A stretch of DNA of 64,000 nt, taken from Variovorax sp. OK212. GTDB taxonomy: Bacteria; Pseudomonadota; Gammaproteobacteria; Burkholderiales; Burkholderiaceae_C. Position numbers and translations under genes: made by a program. Below the pieces are notes generated by a model. That model made no database searches. It worked only from the letters and a program-made list of their open reading frames with translations, and was not told the origin of the DNA. Of this stretch, positions 46,145 through 55,497 are shown one piece after another; position 1 is the first letter of the stretch, and the number at the start of each line of letters is the position of its first letter. Location: the NCBI RefSeq assembly GCF_900112425.1, contig NZ_FOLP01000005.1, forward strand, positions 186,001-250,000, in the 5' to 3' direction.

Positions 46145-46165
46145 GCGCGGCGCGCTTTCAGCGCC
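46137..46165. terminator. Hairpin between convergent C26 and acyl-CoA dehydrogenase genes
   Basis: GGCGCTGA pairs perfectly with TCAGCGCC across a 13-base GC-rich loop; CTTTC follows. It includes the stop codon of the upstream gene. With only a weak T-run it may act as a terminator in both directions. Confidence 0.4.
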
Positions 46166-46186
46166 CTTTCATCAACTCCTGTTCTT

Positions 46187-47827
46187 TCAACGCCAGGCCG
46201 CGCGCACCAGCGCGCCCGGATCGCTGGTGCCGGCGCTGATGCCCGTCACCGCGCCCCAGTCGGGATCGAATCGGCTCGACAGGAACGCGGCCGAGGCCTC
46301 GGCGCTCGCGTGCTCCAGCATCAGGCAGGCCTGCGCCGCCAGCACCAGCCGCTGCGTGAAGCGGCGTGCCTGGCGCTCCAGGTCCTGCGGCGGCAGCTGC
46401 ACCATCCGGCGCACCGCCTGCAGCTCGGCCTGCAGGCGCGGCTCGCCGGTGGCGATGTCGCCCAATTGGTCGAGCACCAGGTGCACGTCGTCGGGGTTGC
46501 GCGAGACGGCGCGCAGCACGTCCAGGCACATCACGTTGCCCGAGCCTTCCCAGATCGAGTTGACCGGCGCCTCGCGGAACAGCCGGCCCATGGGCGCGTC
46601 TTCCACGTAGCCGTTGCCGCCGAACACCTCCATCGCCTCGCCGGTGAGCGCCACCGCGCGCTTGCAGTTCCAGAACTTGGCCGCGGGCGTGAGCAGGCGG
46701 CGCCAGGCCGTGTCGATGGGCGCGGCGGAGCCGAAGCGCGAGGCCAGGCCCATCGCCAGCAGCGTGGCGCCCTGCGACTCGAGCGCCATGTCGGCCAGCA
46801 GCTCGGTCATCACCGGCTGGTCGACCAGCGCCTTGCCGAAGGCATGGCGGTTGCGCGTGTAGTGCAGCGCCTGCGCGAAGGCCTGGCGCATGAAGCCGGC
46901 GCTGGCCAGCGCGCAGTCCAGCCGGGTGACGGTCGCCATCTCGATGATGGTCGGAATGCCGCGGCCCTCGTCGCCCACCAGCACGCCCCAGGCTTCCTTG
47001 AACTCCACCTCGCTGCTGGAATTGGAGCGGTTGCCCACCTTGTCCTTCAGCCGCTGGATGTGGATGGCGTTCTTGCTGCCGTCGGGCCGCCAGCGCGGCA
47101 CGAAGAAGCACGAGGAGCCGTGCTCGTCGGTCTTGGCCAGCACCAGGTGGCCGTCGCACATCGGCGCCGAGAAGAACCACTTGTGGCCGGTGAGGAGGAA
47201 TTCTTCGCCCCACGGGCCGCTGCCCGCGGGCACGGCGCGCGTGGTGTTGCTGCGCACGTCGCTGCCGCCCTGCTTCTCGGTCATGCCCATGCCGACGGTC
47301 ACGGAGGTCTTGCGTTCCAGCGGAATGTCGCGCGCGTCGTGTTCGTTCGACGCCAGCTTGTCGCGCAGCACGGCGTACAGCGCGGCGTTGCGCCGCATCA
47401 CCGGAATGCAGGCCTTGGTCATGGTGGTCGGGCAGGTCGAGCCCGACTCGATCTGGCTGTGCATGTACAGCGAGGCGCCGTAGCCCACCCAGGCCGAGGG
47501 CCGCTCGTCGAAGAACGGCAGGTTGGCGATGCCGTTGCGCCGCGCGATGGCCATCATCGTGTGCCACGCGGGATGGAACGCGACCTGGTCGATGCGCTCG
47601 CCGATGCGAGAGTGCGTGTGCAGCTCGGGCTCATGGCGGTTGGCGAGTTCGGCGGCGCGCAGCGTGGCCTCGGCGCCGTACTCCGCGCCCTGGCGCACCA
47701 GCTCGTCGTCGCGCCAGCCGGCACCGCCGTTGGCCACCGCGCTGCGCAGCGCGGGGTCGCTGGTGTAGACGTTGTAGTCCTTGAGTTCGGGGACCTGGTT
47801 GTCGGGGTGGATGCCGGTGGTGGTCAT
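46187..47827 (-). CDS. AidB-like acyl-CoA dehydrogenase
   Basis: A 546-residue flavoenzyme of the AidB/isovaleryl-CoA dehydrogenase group. TVGMGMTEKQGGSDVRSNTT is the FAD/acyl-binding region, AFGKALVDQPVMTELLADMA and EVFGGNGYVED the later dehydrogenase motifs, and the long C-terminal helical domain distinguishes AidB-like proteins. AidB binds DNA and is induced by alkylation, but enzymes of this type may simply oxidise acyl-CoA esters. The thioesterase gene is 39 bp upstream on the same strand, suggesting a joint acyl-CoA pathway. Confidence 0.9.
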   Translation of the reverse strand: MTTTGIHPDNQVPELKDYNVYTSDPALRSAVANGGAGWRDDELVRQGAEYGAEATLRAAELANRHEPELHTHSRIGERIDQVAFHPAWHTMMAIARRNGIANLPFFDERPSAWVGYGASLYMHSQIESGSTCPTTMTKACIPVMRRNAALYAVLRDKLASNEHDARDIPLERKTSVTVGMGMTEKQGGSDVRSNTTRAVPAGSGPWGEEFLLTGHKWFFSAPMCDGHLVLAKTDEHGSSCFFVPRWRPDGSKNAIHIQRLKDKVGNRSNSSSEVEFKEAWGVLVGDEGRGIPTIIEMATVTRLDCALASAGFMRQAFAQALHYTRNRHAFGKALVDQPVMTELLADMALESQGATLLAMGLASRFGSAAPIDTAWRRLLTPAAKFWNCKRAVALTGEAMEVFGGNGYVEDAPMGRLFREAPVNSIWEGSGNVMCLDVLRAVSRNPDDVHLVLDQLGDIATGEPRLQAELQAVRRMVQLPPQDLERQARRFTQRLVLAAQACLMLEHASAEASAAFLSSRFDPDWGAVTGISAGTSDPGALVRAAWR

Positions 47828-47866
47828 GGCCGCTGCCTCTCTTGTCTTCCTTGTCCGTGAAAAGGG

Positions 47867-48712
47867 TCAGGCGCCGGCGCGTTCGCGCAGCACCAGCGTC
47901 TGGGTGGCGATGCCGACGGGCCCGCGCTCGTCGTACAGGTGGGACACGGCAAGGCCCGCGCCGTCGCCGTGCGCCTCGGTGGCGGAGCGCAGGCCGATCC
48001 ACTCGCCCTCGGGCGCGCGGAACAGGTTCAGGCTCATGTCGGCGTTGGTGAACAGGAAGCGCTCGGCCGGCAGCACCCAGCTCAGGCCGTTGCCGAAGTC
48101 GGCCGCCGCCGCGGCGCGCATGGCGGGCGAGTTGGCCGCGCCCCGCACCAGCGGCACCGCGAGCCGGAACCACGCGCTGCACGGGCCGGGCTGCGCCGAG
48201 TCGCCTTCGGCCACGCGCGATTCCACGGCGCTGCCGTAGAACGACACGCCGTCGGGCAGGCCCGGAATGCGCACGCGCTCGCTGCACTCGCCAGGCAGCG
48301 GCCGCAGCTGCTGTTGCGGCCAGCCCGGCAGGCCGGCCGGCAGCGCCAGCGGGTTTTTGGCCAGCAGCAGCGCATGCGCGCGCGCCACCACCACCTCGCC
48401 CGCCAGCAGGTCGATGCCCACGCGCACCGTGGCGCGCGAAGACTGCACCTGCGCGCGCGTCGTCAACCGCGCCACCGGCACCGGCTTCACCAGCTCGACC
48501 GTGAGCCGCGCCAGCTGCCAGCCCGGGCCGGGCGCCGCACGTTCGGCCACGTGCGCCAGCAGGCTGCAGGGCGCGCCGCCGTGCTGCGCGCGCGGGTCCC
48601 AGGGGCCGCGCGACAGCGCGCTTGGCAGCCATGCATCGGCGCCTTGGGCCGTGAAGACGGCGGGGTGGGAATCGTCCGGGCGGGTTTCGTCGGGGGCCAT
48701 TGCAGAATCCAT
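47867..48712 (-). CDS. TesB-like acyl-CoA thioesterase
   Basis: A 281-residue double hot-dog protein of the TesB-like thioesterase superfamily. AWLPSALSRGPWDPRAQHGG opens the first domain and WIGLRSATEAHGDGAGLAVSHLYDERG (as WIGLRSATEAHGDG and AVSHLYDERG) closes the second; the latter pattern is typical of this family. It probably releases fatty acids from CoA. An ATG at 48700 is an equally good start. It is divergent from a TetR regulator and upstream of the AidB-like gene, making a TetR-controlled acyl-CoA unit. Confidence 0.85.
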   Translation of the reverse strand: MDSAMAPDETRPDDSHPAVFTAQGADAWLPSALSRGPWDPRAQHGGAPCSLLAHVAERAAPGPGWQLARLTVELVKPVPVARLTTRAQVQSSRATVRVGIDLLAGEVVVARAHALLLAKNPLALPAGLPGWPQQQLRPLPGECSERVRIPGLPDGVSFYGSAVESRVAEGDSAQPGPCSAWFRLAVPLVRGAANSPAMRAAAAADFGNGLSWVLPAERFLFTNADMSLNLFRAPEGEWIGLRSATEAHGDGAGLAVSHLYDERGPVGIATQTLVLRERAGA

Positions 48713-48771
48713 TCGATGGGACTCAAAATTCTAGGAACAACCCGCGCGCAGGGTGTTCGGGTTCGGCGCGC

Positions 48772-49419
48772 ATGACGGCCGCGCGCGCATCGGCTGCCGC
48801 CCCGAGGAGAAAGCCGCGCCAGTCCCGTGCCCGCCACACCTCGCAGGCCCTGCAGGAGGCCTTTGTTCGGCTTTTGGTCGAGAAGGGCTACGCGGCCATC
48901 ACCATCCGCGAGATTGCCGCCGTGGCCGGCACGGGGCTCGGCAGCTTCTACGAGTACTTCGAGAACAAGGAAGACCTGGCGCGCGTCTGCCTGCACCTGC
49001 GCTCCAAGGCGCTGCTGCTGGACATGCGCGCGGCCGTCGCCGCGCATGCGGGCCGGCCGCTGCGCGAGATCGTCGACGCGGTGATCGACGCGCAGCTCGA
49101 GGTGCACCGCGCGCAGCCGTTGGCCTGGGGCGCGCACTACCTGCTGGAGCGGCACCTCTCCAGCCCCGAGGCCTACCGCAAGATGTACGACCGCTTCGTG
49201 GGCGAGTGGGTCGGTGTGCTCGAGGCCGCGAACGAACTGGCGGCCGATGGCCAGAAGAAGGACGTGAAGGAAGTGGCCCGCGTGTGCCAGACCATCATCT
49301 ACGGCCTGGTGGCGCACACGCACATCGGCACCGGCGGGCGGCCCGATCTACAGGCGCTGTCACGGCAGCTGCGGGGCGCGCTGCACGGCTACCTGGCCAG
49401 CACTGCCGGCGTGGCCTGA
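48772..49419 (+). CDS. TetR-family transcriptional regulator
   Basis: A 215-residue TetR-type repressor. The N-terminal helix-turn-helix (GYAAITIREIAAVAGTGLGS, FYEYFENKEDLARV) is preceded by a basic arm (PRRKPRQSRARHTSQ). The C-terminal ligand domain is helical. It is divergent from the thioesterase gene, with 59 bp between the starts, and is the likely regulator of the thioesterase and acyl-CoA dehydrogenase genes. The ligand is probably a fatty acid or acyl-CoA. Confidence 0.93.
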   Translation: MTAARASAAAPRRKPRQSRARHTSQALQEAFVRLLVEKGYAAITIREIAAVAGTGLGSFYEYFENKEDLARVCLHLRSKALLLDMRAAVAAHAGRPLREIVDAVIDAQLEVHRAQPLAWGAHYLLERHLSSPEAYRKMYDRFVGEWVGVLEAANELAADGQKKDVKEVARVCQTIIYGLVAHTHIGTGGRPDLQALSRQLRGALHGYLASTAGVA

Positions 49420-49440
49420 GCGGGCAACGCCGCTGGGCGC

Positions 49441-49623
49441 TCAGCGCGACGACTTGTTCGTCGTGCCGCTGACGCCGGCGTCGATGGTGCCGAACACCGT
49501 GACGCCGCTGCCACCGGTCGCACCCGATGCATTGGCGCCGCTGCCGGCCGAGCCGGTGCCCGCGCAGCCCGACACCAGCGCGCCCATTGCGATCACGAAC
49601 ACGGCGGCAATGAATGGCTTCAC
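49441..49623 (-). CDS. Small lipoprotein, 60 aa
   Basis: A 60-residue lipoprotein precursor starting at GTG 49623, which has TTGGAG six bases upstream. The signal VKPFIAAVFVIAMGALVSGC ends in a good lipobox, so the mature peptide has about 40 residues, rich in Gly, Ser and Thr (AGTGSAGSGANASGATGGSG) and ending KSSR. Its location in the outer membrane is likely; the function is unknown. It is a stand-alone gene between TetR and LysR. Confidence 0.75.
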   Translation of the reverse strand: MKPFIAAVFVIAMGALVSGCAGTGSAGSGANASGATGGSGVTVFGTIDAGVSGTTNKSSR

Positions 49624-49660
49624 TGGAAACTCCAAGAGGTGGTTGAGGGATGCCGGCCCA

Positions 49661-50602
49661 CTATAGGCCGCCGTCCCGTCCGCCCTGTAACAACACGCCC
49701 GACGCCGGCAGGGTTGTTGCGCGCAGGCAGTCGATGAGCGCGCGCAGCTTGGGCGGCACGCGCCGGCGGTCGGGGTAGTACAGCGTGAGGTCGGGCAGCG
49801 GCGTGGTCCAGTCGGCCAGCAGCTGCACCAGCCGGCCGTCGGCGATGTGGCGCTCGGTGTAGCTGCTGATCAGGTTGGCGATGCCGATGCCGTCCACCGC
49901 CGCGTCGAGCATCACGGCCACGTCGTTCATCACCAGGCGCCCGCTCACGGCCAGCGTCATCGCCTCGCTGTTCTTCTCGAACTCCCAGCGCTCCAGCTGG
50001 CCCGAGCTCTCGAAGCGAAAGCCGATGCAGTCGTGCGCCAGCAGTTCGCGCGGGTGCACGGGCGTGCCGCGCAGGGCCAGGTAGCGCGGCGCGGCGACGA
50101 TGCTGTTGGCCAACGGTGCGCCCACTTTCACGGCCACCATGTCGCGCTCGACCATGCCGCCGAAGCGGATGCCGGCGTCGAAGCCCTGGCCCACGATGTC
50201 GACCAGCGCGCTGTCGATCGACACCTCGACATCGATCTGCGGGTACGCCCGCAGGAAGCCCGCGAGCGCTGGTTGCAGCACGAAGAGGTACGCCGCGCGC
50301 GGCACCGTGAGCCGCAGCAGGCCCGAGGGGCGCTCGGCGCTGTCGCTCAGTTCATCGGAGGCCGAAGCGAGCTCCTGTACCGCCGGGCGGATGCGTTCCA
50401 GAAAGCGAGCGCCGGCTTCGGTGAGGTTCACGCTGCGCGTGGTGCGGTTGAACAGCGGCACGCCCACGCGCTTTTCGAGCAGCCGCACCGCCTGGCTCAC
50501 GGCCGAGGGCGAGACGCCCAGGCGCACCGCGGCGGCCGAGAAGCCGCGGGTTTCGGCCACGGCCACGAAGGTGACGAGGCCGTCGAGCTGGTCCTGGCGC
50601 AT
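49661..50602 (-). CDS. LysR-family transcriptional regulator
   Basis: A 313-residue LysR regulator of the AaeR/DsdC-like group: LDGLVTFVAVAETRGFSAAA, then VRLGVSPSAVSQAVRLLEKR in the helix-turn-helix, and the usual effector domain. It is divergent from the short-chain dehydrogenase gene (starts about 130 bp apart), which is its likely target. The C-terminus (SGVLLQGGRDGGL) is longer than usual by about 15 residues. Confidence 0.93.
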   Translation of the reverse strand: MRQDQLDGLVTFVAVAETRGFSAAAVRLGVSPSAVSQAVRLLEKRVGVPLFNRTTRSVNLTEAGARFLERIRPAVQELASASDELSDSAERPSGLLRLTVPRAAYLFVLQPALAGFLRAYPQIDVEVSIDSALVDIVGQGFDAGIRFGGMVERDMVAVKVGAPLANSIVAAPRYLALRGTPVHPRELLAHDCIGFRFESSGQLERWEFEKNSEAMTLAVSGRLVMNDVAVMLDAAVDGIGIANLISSYTERHIADGRLVQLLADWTTPLPDLTLYYPDRRRVPPKLRALIDCLRATTLPASGVLLQGGRDGGL

Positions 50603-50731
50603 GGAGTGGCTTCCGTTTGATCTTGAAGAAAAGCTTCAAGGTGCTTCGTCGATTGGGTGGATTATCAAAGCGATGCGGCGCGCGCACAGTCAGGTCATCG
50701 CTTCTTCCATCCCCTTCCAAGGACATTCGCC

Positions 50732-51592
50732 GTGACTGCTTCTTCGACTTCCCCAAAGACCTGGTTCATCACCGGCGCCAGCAGCGGCTTCGGCCGCGCG
50801 CTGGCGCAGGAAGCGCTGGCCGCGGGCCACCGCGTGGTGGGCACGCTGCGCAACGAGGCCGCGCGCGCCGAGTTCGACGCGCTGCAGCCCGGCCGCTCGT
50901 TCGGGCGCCTGCTCGACGTGACGCACGAGGCCGAGGTGCCGCGCGTGGTGGCCGAGGTCGAGGCCGCGGTCGGCCCGATCGACGTGCTGGTCAACAACGC
51001 CGGCTACGGGCACGAAGGCACGGTCGAGGAATCGTCGCTCGACCAGCTGCGCCAGCAGTTCGAGGTGAACGTGTTCGGCGCGGTGGCCGTGGCAAGGGCG
51101 GTGCTGCCGTTCATGCGCGCGCGCCGGCGCGGCCACATCCTGAACATCACCTCGATGGGCGGCTTCGTGACCTTTCCGGGGCTGGGCTACTACCACGGCA
51201 GCAAGTTCGCGCTCGAGGGCATCAGCGAGACGCTGGGCAAGGAGGTGGCGAGCTTCGGCATCCACGTGACGGCGGTGGAGCCCGGCGGTTTTCGCACCGA
51301 CTGGGCGGGCCGCTCGATGGTGCGCGCGCCGCAGACCATCGACGACTACGCGCCGGTGATGGGCCCGGTGCGCGAGCGGCGGCTGGCGCGCAGCGGCAAG
51401 CAGGACGGCGACCCGGTGAAGGCCGCGCGCGCCATGATCCGCATCACCGAAGCCGCCCACCCGCCCGCGCACCTGCTGCTGGGCCCGGACGCGGTGAAGG
51501 TGGTGCGCGAGAAGCTCGGCGCGCTGCAGGAGGAGATCAAGGCGTGGGAGGCGCTGTCGGTGTCGACCGACTTCACGCCCGCCACGGCCTGA
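50732..51592 (+). CDS. Short-chain dehydrogenase/reductase
   Basis: A 286-residue classical SDR. The cofactor motif TGASSGFGRAL, the NNAGYGHEG segment, the Ser in ITSMGG, the YHGSKFALEG active-site Tyr and Lys, and the PGGFRTDW region appear in order. It is the oxidoreductase type common beside LysR regulators. The start is GTG at 50732, with AAGGA upstream; upstream in-frame codons overlap the intergenic promoter region. The substrate is unknown. Confidence 0.92.
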   Translation: MTASSTSPKTWFITGASSGFGRALAQEALAAGHRVVGTLRNEAARAEFDALQPGRSFGRLLDVTHEAEVPRVVAEVEAAVGPIDVLVNNAGYGHEGTVEESSLDQLRQQFEVNVFGAVAVARAVLPFMRARRRGHILNITSMGGFVTFPGLGYYHGSKFALEGISETLGKEVASFGIHVTAVEPGGFRTDWAGRSMVRAPQTIDDYAPVMGPVRERRLARSGKQDGDPVKAARAMIRITEAAHPPAHLLLGPDAVKVVREKLGALQEEIKAWEALSVSTDFTPATA

Positions 51593-51624
51593 TCACGAGA
51601 GACCAGCGCGGGATCAGCGCAGGA

Positions 51625-52497
51625 TCAGCGCGGGTCCGTGGCCAGCAGCATCTCGACCATCGAGCGCAGGTGGCCCTGCAGCCGCGCCGCGCCGGCCTCG
51701 TCGAGCGCCAGCGTGGCCTCGTCCATGTAGAGCTTGCGGTTGATCTCCACCTGGATGCTGTGCCGGTTGCCGGCCGGCTTGCCGTTGCGGCGCACCAGCT
51801 CCACGCCCTTGTAGGGGTGGTTGTAGTCCACGCTGTAGCCGAAGGCGCGCAGGTGCGCGCAGATCCTCTGCGACAGCGCCGGGTCGGCCGTGCTGCCGTC
51901 GCGGTCGCCGATCACGAAGTCGGCATGCGCCAGCCCCGGGAAGTCGGTGGCGTGGCTGGCCGCGATGGCGGGCATCGAGTGGCAGTTGATGTGGATGCTG
52001 TAGCCGTGGCGCGCATGCGCCTCGTCGATCGCCTGCGCCACCGCGGCGTGGTACGGCCGCCAGCAGCTGTCGATGCGCTGGCGCACTTCTTCCACGGGCA
52101 GCTGCCGCTCGTAGATCGGCAGGCCTTCGTCGGTGAGCTTCCAGATCAGGCCCTTGCCCAGGCGCACCTTCGACAGCACGCGCGGGTCGGTGGAGACCGG
52201 GTCGGTCCACTCGCCGTCGAGCATCGTGGTGTCGATCTCGGTGGTGTCGCGGTTGGCGTCCAGGTAGCTGCGCGGGAAATGCGCCTCCACCCAGGCCACG
52301 CCCAGCGCGGGCGCGAAGGCGTAGAGCTTCTCCACGTGGGTGTCTTCGGCGCGGCGCAGCGTGGCGAGTTCGCGCACCGTGCCGAAGTCCTCGGGGTAGA
52401 CGGTGCCGCTGTGCGGGGAGTCCAGCACGAGCGGCGTTTGCCCGGCGACGCTGGTCACCTGGGCGCGGGTTTGGATCAGTTTCAGGACTGGATGCAT
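51625..52497 (-). CDS. hutG: N-formylglutamate amidohydrolase
   Basis: A 290-residue N-formylglutamate deformylase-like hydrolase. LVLDSPHSGTVYPEDF near the N-terminus and RSYLDANRDTTEID are family hallmarks, and HINCHSMPAIA holds a metal-binding His. In histidine degradation it releases glutamate from N-formylglutamate, but no other hut gene is nearby. Upstream on the same strand is the TctD/TctE-unrelated LysR and Bug pair; downstream a short GATCAGCGC(G/A)G repeat lies before the SDR gene. The Bug gene at 52511 ends 13 bp before this start, so the two may be co-transcribed. Confidence 0.93.
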   Translation of the reverse strand: MHPVLKLIQTRAQVTSVAGQTPLVLDSPHSGTVYPEDFGTVRELATLRRAEDTHVEKLYAFAPALGVAWVEAHFPRSYLDANRDTTEIDTTMLDGEWTDPVSTDPRVLSKVRLGKGLIWKLTDEGLPIYERQLPVEEVRQRIDSCWRPYHAAVAQAIDEAHARHGYSIHINCHSMPAIAASHATDFPGLAHADFVIGDRDGSTADPALSQRICAHLRAFGYSVDYNHPYKGVELVRRNGKPAGNRHSIQVEINRKLYMDEATLALDEAGAARLQGHLRSMVEMLLATDPR

Positions 52498-52510
52498 AGG
52501 CAGGTGTCGG

Positions 52511-53473
52511 TCAGTCCAATCGGACGCGCGCGAATTCAGCCACCTTCTTCATCTTCTCGATCTCGCTGGCGATCTGCTTGGTGAACTGCGCCGGCGTGGT
52601 GCCCGAGGCGTAGAGGCCCTGCAGCGACAGGCGCTCGCGCACCGAGGCGTCCTTCAGCGCGGTGGCCACGGCCTGCTGCATGCGCAGCACCAGTTCGGCG
52701 GGCGTGCCGGCGGGCGCGATCATGCCGAACCACGACGGGTCGTTGTTGGCGGGGTAGCCCAGCTCGGCGTAGGTCGGCACGTCGGGCAGCACGTCGAGGC
52801 GGCCGCTCCAGGACACGGCCAGCGCCTTCAGCTTGCCGGCCTTCACGTGCGGCAGCGACGAGGCCACCTGGTCGAAGTACACCGGCACTTCGCCCGCGAG
52901 CACGTCGTTGATGGCCGGGCCCGCACCGCGGTAGGGGATGTGCACCATCGAGGTTCCGGTGCTGCTTTTGAACAGCTCGCCCCACATGTGGCCGATGGTG
53001 CCGTTGCCCGGCGTGGCGTACGACACCTTGCCCGGGTTGGCCTTGAGGTACTTCACCAGCTCGGCGAAGTTGGCGACCGGCAGCTTGGCCGGGTTGATGA
53101 CGATCACGCCCGGTGCCTTGACGATCTCGGTCACGGCGGTGAAGCCCTTGATCGGGTCGTACGGCAGCTTCTGGTACACGGCCGGGTTCACGCCGTGCGT
53201 GGACAGCGTGGCAATGCCGAAGGTCAGGCCGTCCGGCGTGGCGCGGGCCAGCTCGGCCATGCCGATGGAGCCGCCAGCGCCGGCGCGGTTGTCGATCACC
53301 ACGGGCTGCTGCAGGATCTTGGCCAGGGGCTCGCCGAGCACGCGCGCCGTGATGTCGGTGGCGCCGCCGGGTGGGAAGGGAACGACCAGGCGAATGGGCT
53401 TGCCTTGGGCAAAGGATATTCCTGGAAGGATAGAAGCAGCGGCCAGCGTGGAGATGAAATGACGACGTTGCAT
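52511..53473 (-). CDS. Bug/TctC-family solute-binding protein
   Basis: A 320-residue periplasmic binding protein. The signal peptide MQRRHFISTLAAASILPGIS has a Tat-like RR and ends at [22 protein letters not shown] is the Bug signature, followed by DVPTYAELGYPA and FGMIAPAGTP. The ATG at 53473 has TTGGAA upstream. It lies 13 bp before the N-formylglutamate amidohydrolase and is divergent from a LysR gene with a perfect operator-like palindrome between them. The ligand is probably N-formylglutamate or a related carboxylate. Confidence 0.93.
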   Translation of the reverse strand: MQRRHFISTLAAASILPGISFAQGKPIRLVVPFPPGGATDITARVLGEPLAKILQQPVVIDNRAGAGGSIGMAELARATPDGLTFGIATLSTHGVNPAVYQKLPYDPIKGFTAVTEIVKAPGVIVINPAKLPVANFAELVKYLKANPGKVSYATPGNGTIGHMWGELFKSSTGTSMVHIPYRGAGPAINDVLAGEVPVYFDQVASSLPHVKAGKLKALAVSWSGRLDVLPDVPTYAELGYPANNDPSWFGMIAPAGTPAELVLRMQQAVATALKDASVRERLSLQGLYASGTTPAQFTKQIASEIEKMKKVAEFARVRLD

Positions 53474-53546
53474 GGGGTGTATTCCAATGTGCATTGAGAG
53501 TGAAGAAGCGATTTGCCACTTCACTGAAGCAAAGGATAGACCAGCT

Positions 53547-53567
53547 AACATTCCGATCTGGAATGTT
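53547..53567. promoter_or_regulatory. LysR-type operator in the lysR-bug divergent region
   Basis: AACATTCC and GGAATGTT form a perfect 8-bp inverted repeat around GATCT, including the T-N11-A pattern (ATTCCGATCTGGAAT). It lies 18 bp before the LysR start and 74 bp before the Bug start. Confidence 0.7.
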
Positions 53568-53584
53568 TTAATGGGCATCCTTCC

Positions 53585-54508
53585 ATGTCGCTGCGCCGTC
53601 TCAACCCTCCCCTGAACCTGCTGCGTGCCTTCTCGACCGTGGTGCGCTTCGGCGGCGTCTCGCGCGCGGCCGAGGCGCTGCACCTCACGCAGGGCGCGGT
53701 CAGCAAGCAGGTGCAGGAGCTCGAGCGCTGGATCGGCGCGCCGCTGTTCGAGCGCAGCCGCAAGCGCCTGGCGCTCACGCCGGCCGGCGAGCGCTACGAG
53801 AAGGCGGTGCGCGCCACGCTCGCGCAGCTGGAGGCGGCCACGCTGGAGCTCATCACCAGCGGCGACGGCGGCGGCGCGCTGCACCTGTCGACCTTGCCGA
53901 CCTTCGGCGCCAAGTGGCTGATTCCGCGGCTGCCCGAGTTCCAGCGGCTGCATCCGCAGATCACGCTGCATTTCGTGCCCTTCGTGCACGGCTACGACTT
54001 CGAGCGGCCCGAGCTCGACTGCGCCATTCTGTTCGGCGACGGCCACTGGCCCGGCGCCCGCTCGCACTACCTCGCGGGGCAGGAGGTGGCGCTGATCGCG
54101 CCGCGCGCGGGCCAGGCCGAGGTGGTCATCCGTACGCCGCAGGACGTGGCGCGCTGCACGCTGCTGCGCCACGTGACGGTGCCGCAGTCGTGGGTTCAAT
54201 GGCGCGAGGCGCACGGCGTGCGCGGGCTCGACCCGCTGGCGGGCCCGCAGTTCGACCAGTTCCAGACCATGATCCGCGCGGTGATGGTGGGGATGGGCGT
54301 GGCGCTGGTGCCGCGCTGCCTGGTGCAGGACGAGATCGCCTCGGGGCTGGTGGACGAGCCGCTGCCCGGCGGCGGCTACCGCGGCAACGAGGGCTACTGG
54401 TTCTGCTACCCCGAAGGGCGCGGCCAGCTGGCCACGCTCGACCATTTCCGCAGCTGGCTGCTCGCGGAGGTCGACCGCGGCGCGCAGGCGCTGGCGCCGC
54501 CGGCCTGA
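53585..54508 (+). CDS. LysR-family regulator, GcvA-like
   Basis: A 307-residue LysR regulator of the GcvA/AmpR-like group, opening MSLRRLNPPLNLLRAFSTVV with the helix-turn-helix GVSRAAEALHLTQGAVSKQV. The effector domain carries the WLIPRLPEFQRLHPQI region common to this subgroup. It is divergent from the Bug gene at 52511 with the palindrome at 53547 between them. It converges on the next Bug gene with 9 bp between stop codons. Confidence 0.94.
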   Translation: MSLRRLNPPLNLLRAFSTVVRFGGVSRAAEALHLTQGAVSKQVQELERWIGAPLFERSRKRLALTPAGERYEKAVRATLAQLEAATLELITSGDGGGALHLSTLPTFGAKWLIPRLPEFQRLHPQITLHFVPFVHGYDFERPELDCAILFGDGHWPGARSHYLAGQEVALIAPRAGQAEVVIRTPQDVARCTLLRHVTVPQSWVQWREAHGVRGLDPLAGPQFDQFQTMIRAVMVGMGVALVPRCLVQDEIASGLVDEPLPGGGYRGNEGYWFCYPEGRGQLATLDHFRSWLLAEVDRGAQALAPPA

Positions 54509-54517
54509 GCTGCCGGC

Positions 54518-55495
54518 TTACTCGGGCTTGGCGCCCGAGGCCTTCACCGCCGCGCCCCAGACGCCGATCTCGCTCGCCACGAAGCGGTCGAACTCCGCCG
54601 GCGTGGTGGGCGAGGGCTCGGCGCCGCGCTCGCGGATGAAGCGCGCCATCTGCTCGCTCTTCAGGATGTCGGTCACCTCGTGGTTCAGGCGCTCGACGAT
54701 GTCGCCCGGCGTGCCGCGCGGCGCCATCAGGCCGAGCCAGCCCACGGCCTCGAAGTTCTTCGTGCCGGCCACGCCGCTCTCGCGCACCGTGGGCACGTCG
54801 GGCAGCTGCGAGGAGCGCGTGGCCGAGGTCACGGCCAGCGCCACGGCCTGGCCCGACTTGATGTGCGGCAGCGCGGCCGTCACCGAGTCGATCATCAGCG
54901 GCACCTGGTTGCCCAGGAAGTCCGATTGCGCCGGCCCGCTGCCGCGGTACGGGATGTGCGTGACGAACACGTGCGCCGCCGCCTTGTACATCTCGCCCGA
55001 CAGGTGCTGCGTGCCGCCGATGCCGGCGCTCGCGTAGCTCAGCCGGCCGGGCTCGGCCTTGGCGCGCGCGGTGAGTTCGGTCAGCGTGCGGATGCCGCTC
55101 TCGGGCGTGGCCAGGAACACCAGCGGCACCTTCGCGATCAGCGAGATGCCCGTGAGGTCCTTGCGCGGGTCGAAGCCCGGCTTGGCGTACAGCGTCTGGT
55201 TCACCGCCATCGCGCTGCCGGCCACCACCAGCGTGTAGCCGTCGGGCTGCGCGCGCACCACGAACTCGGTGCCGATGTTGCTGCCGGCACCGGCCTTGTT
55301 GTCGATGATCACCGGCTGGCCCAGCCGCTTGCCGAGCTGTTCGGCCACGGCGCGCGCGAAGATGTCGGTGGCCTGCCCCGGGGGGAAGGGCACGACCAGC
55401 TTCACCGGCTTGTCGGGCCACGCCGCCGCCTGCGCCAGGCCGACGGCGGCCAGGAGGGCGACGGCAACGCCCGCGTGAAAGTGCCTGCGCCGCAT
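54518..55495 (-). CDS. Bug/TctC-family solute-binding protein
   Basis: A 325-residue periplasmic binding protein with signal [20 protein letters not shown] ending at AQAAA, then the signature [20 protein letters not shown] and [19 protein letters not shown]. It is the fourth Bug protein of the window. The ATG is only two bases after the stop codon of topB (TGACCATG), and topB runs in the same direction, so the gene sits at the end of a topoisomerase transcript. Functionally the two are unrelated; the gene may have its own promoter inside topB. Confidence 0.93.
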   Translation of the reverse strand: MRRRHFHAGVAVALLAAVGLAQAAAWPDKPVKLVVPFPPGQATDIFARAVAEQLGKRLGQPVIIDNKAGAGSNIGTEFVVRAQPDGYTLVVAGSAMAVNQTLYAKPGFDPRKDLTGISLIAKVPLVFLATPESGIRTLTELTARAKAEPGRLSYASAGIGGTQHLSGEMYKAAAHVFVTHIPYRGSGPAQSDFLGNQVPLMIDSVTAALPHIKSGQAVALAVTSATRSSQLPDVPTVRESGVAGTKNFEAVGWLGLMAPRGTPGDIVERLNHEVTDILKSEQMARFIRERGAEPSPTTPAEFDRFVASEIGVWGAAVKASGAKPE

Positions 55496-55497
55496 GG

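Noticed and set aside
51598..51635. Repeats of GATCAGCGC near the N-formylglutamate hydrolase 3' end
   Set aside because: The copies are short and irregular and partly coding, so I did not list them as a separate element.
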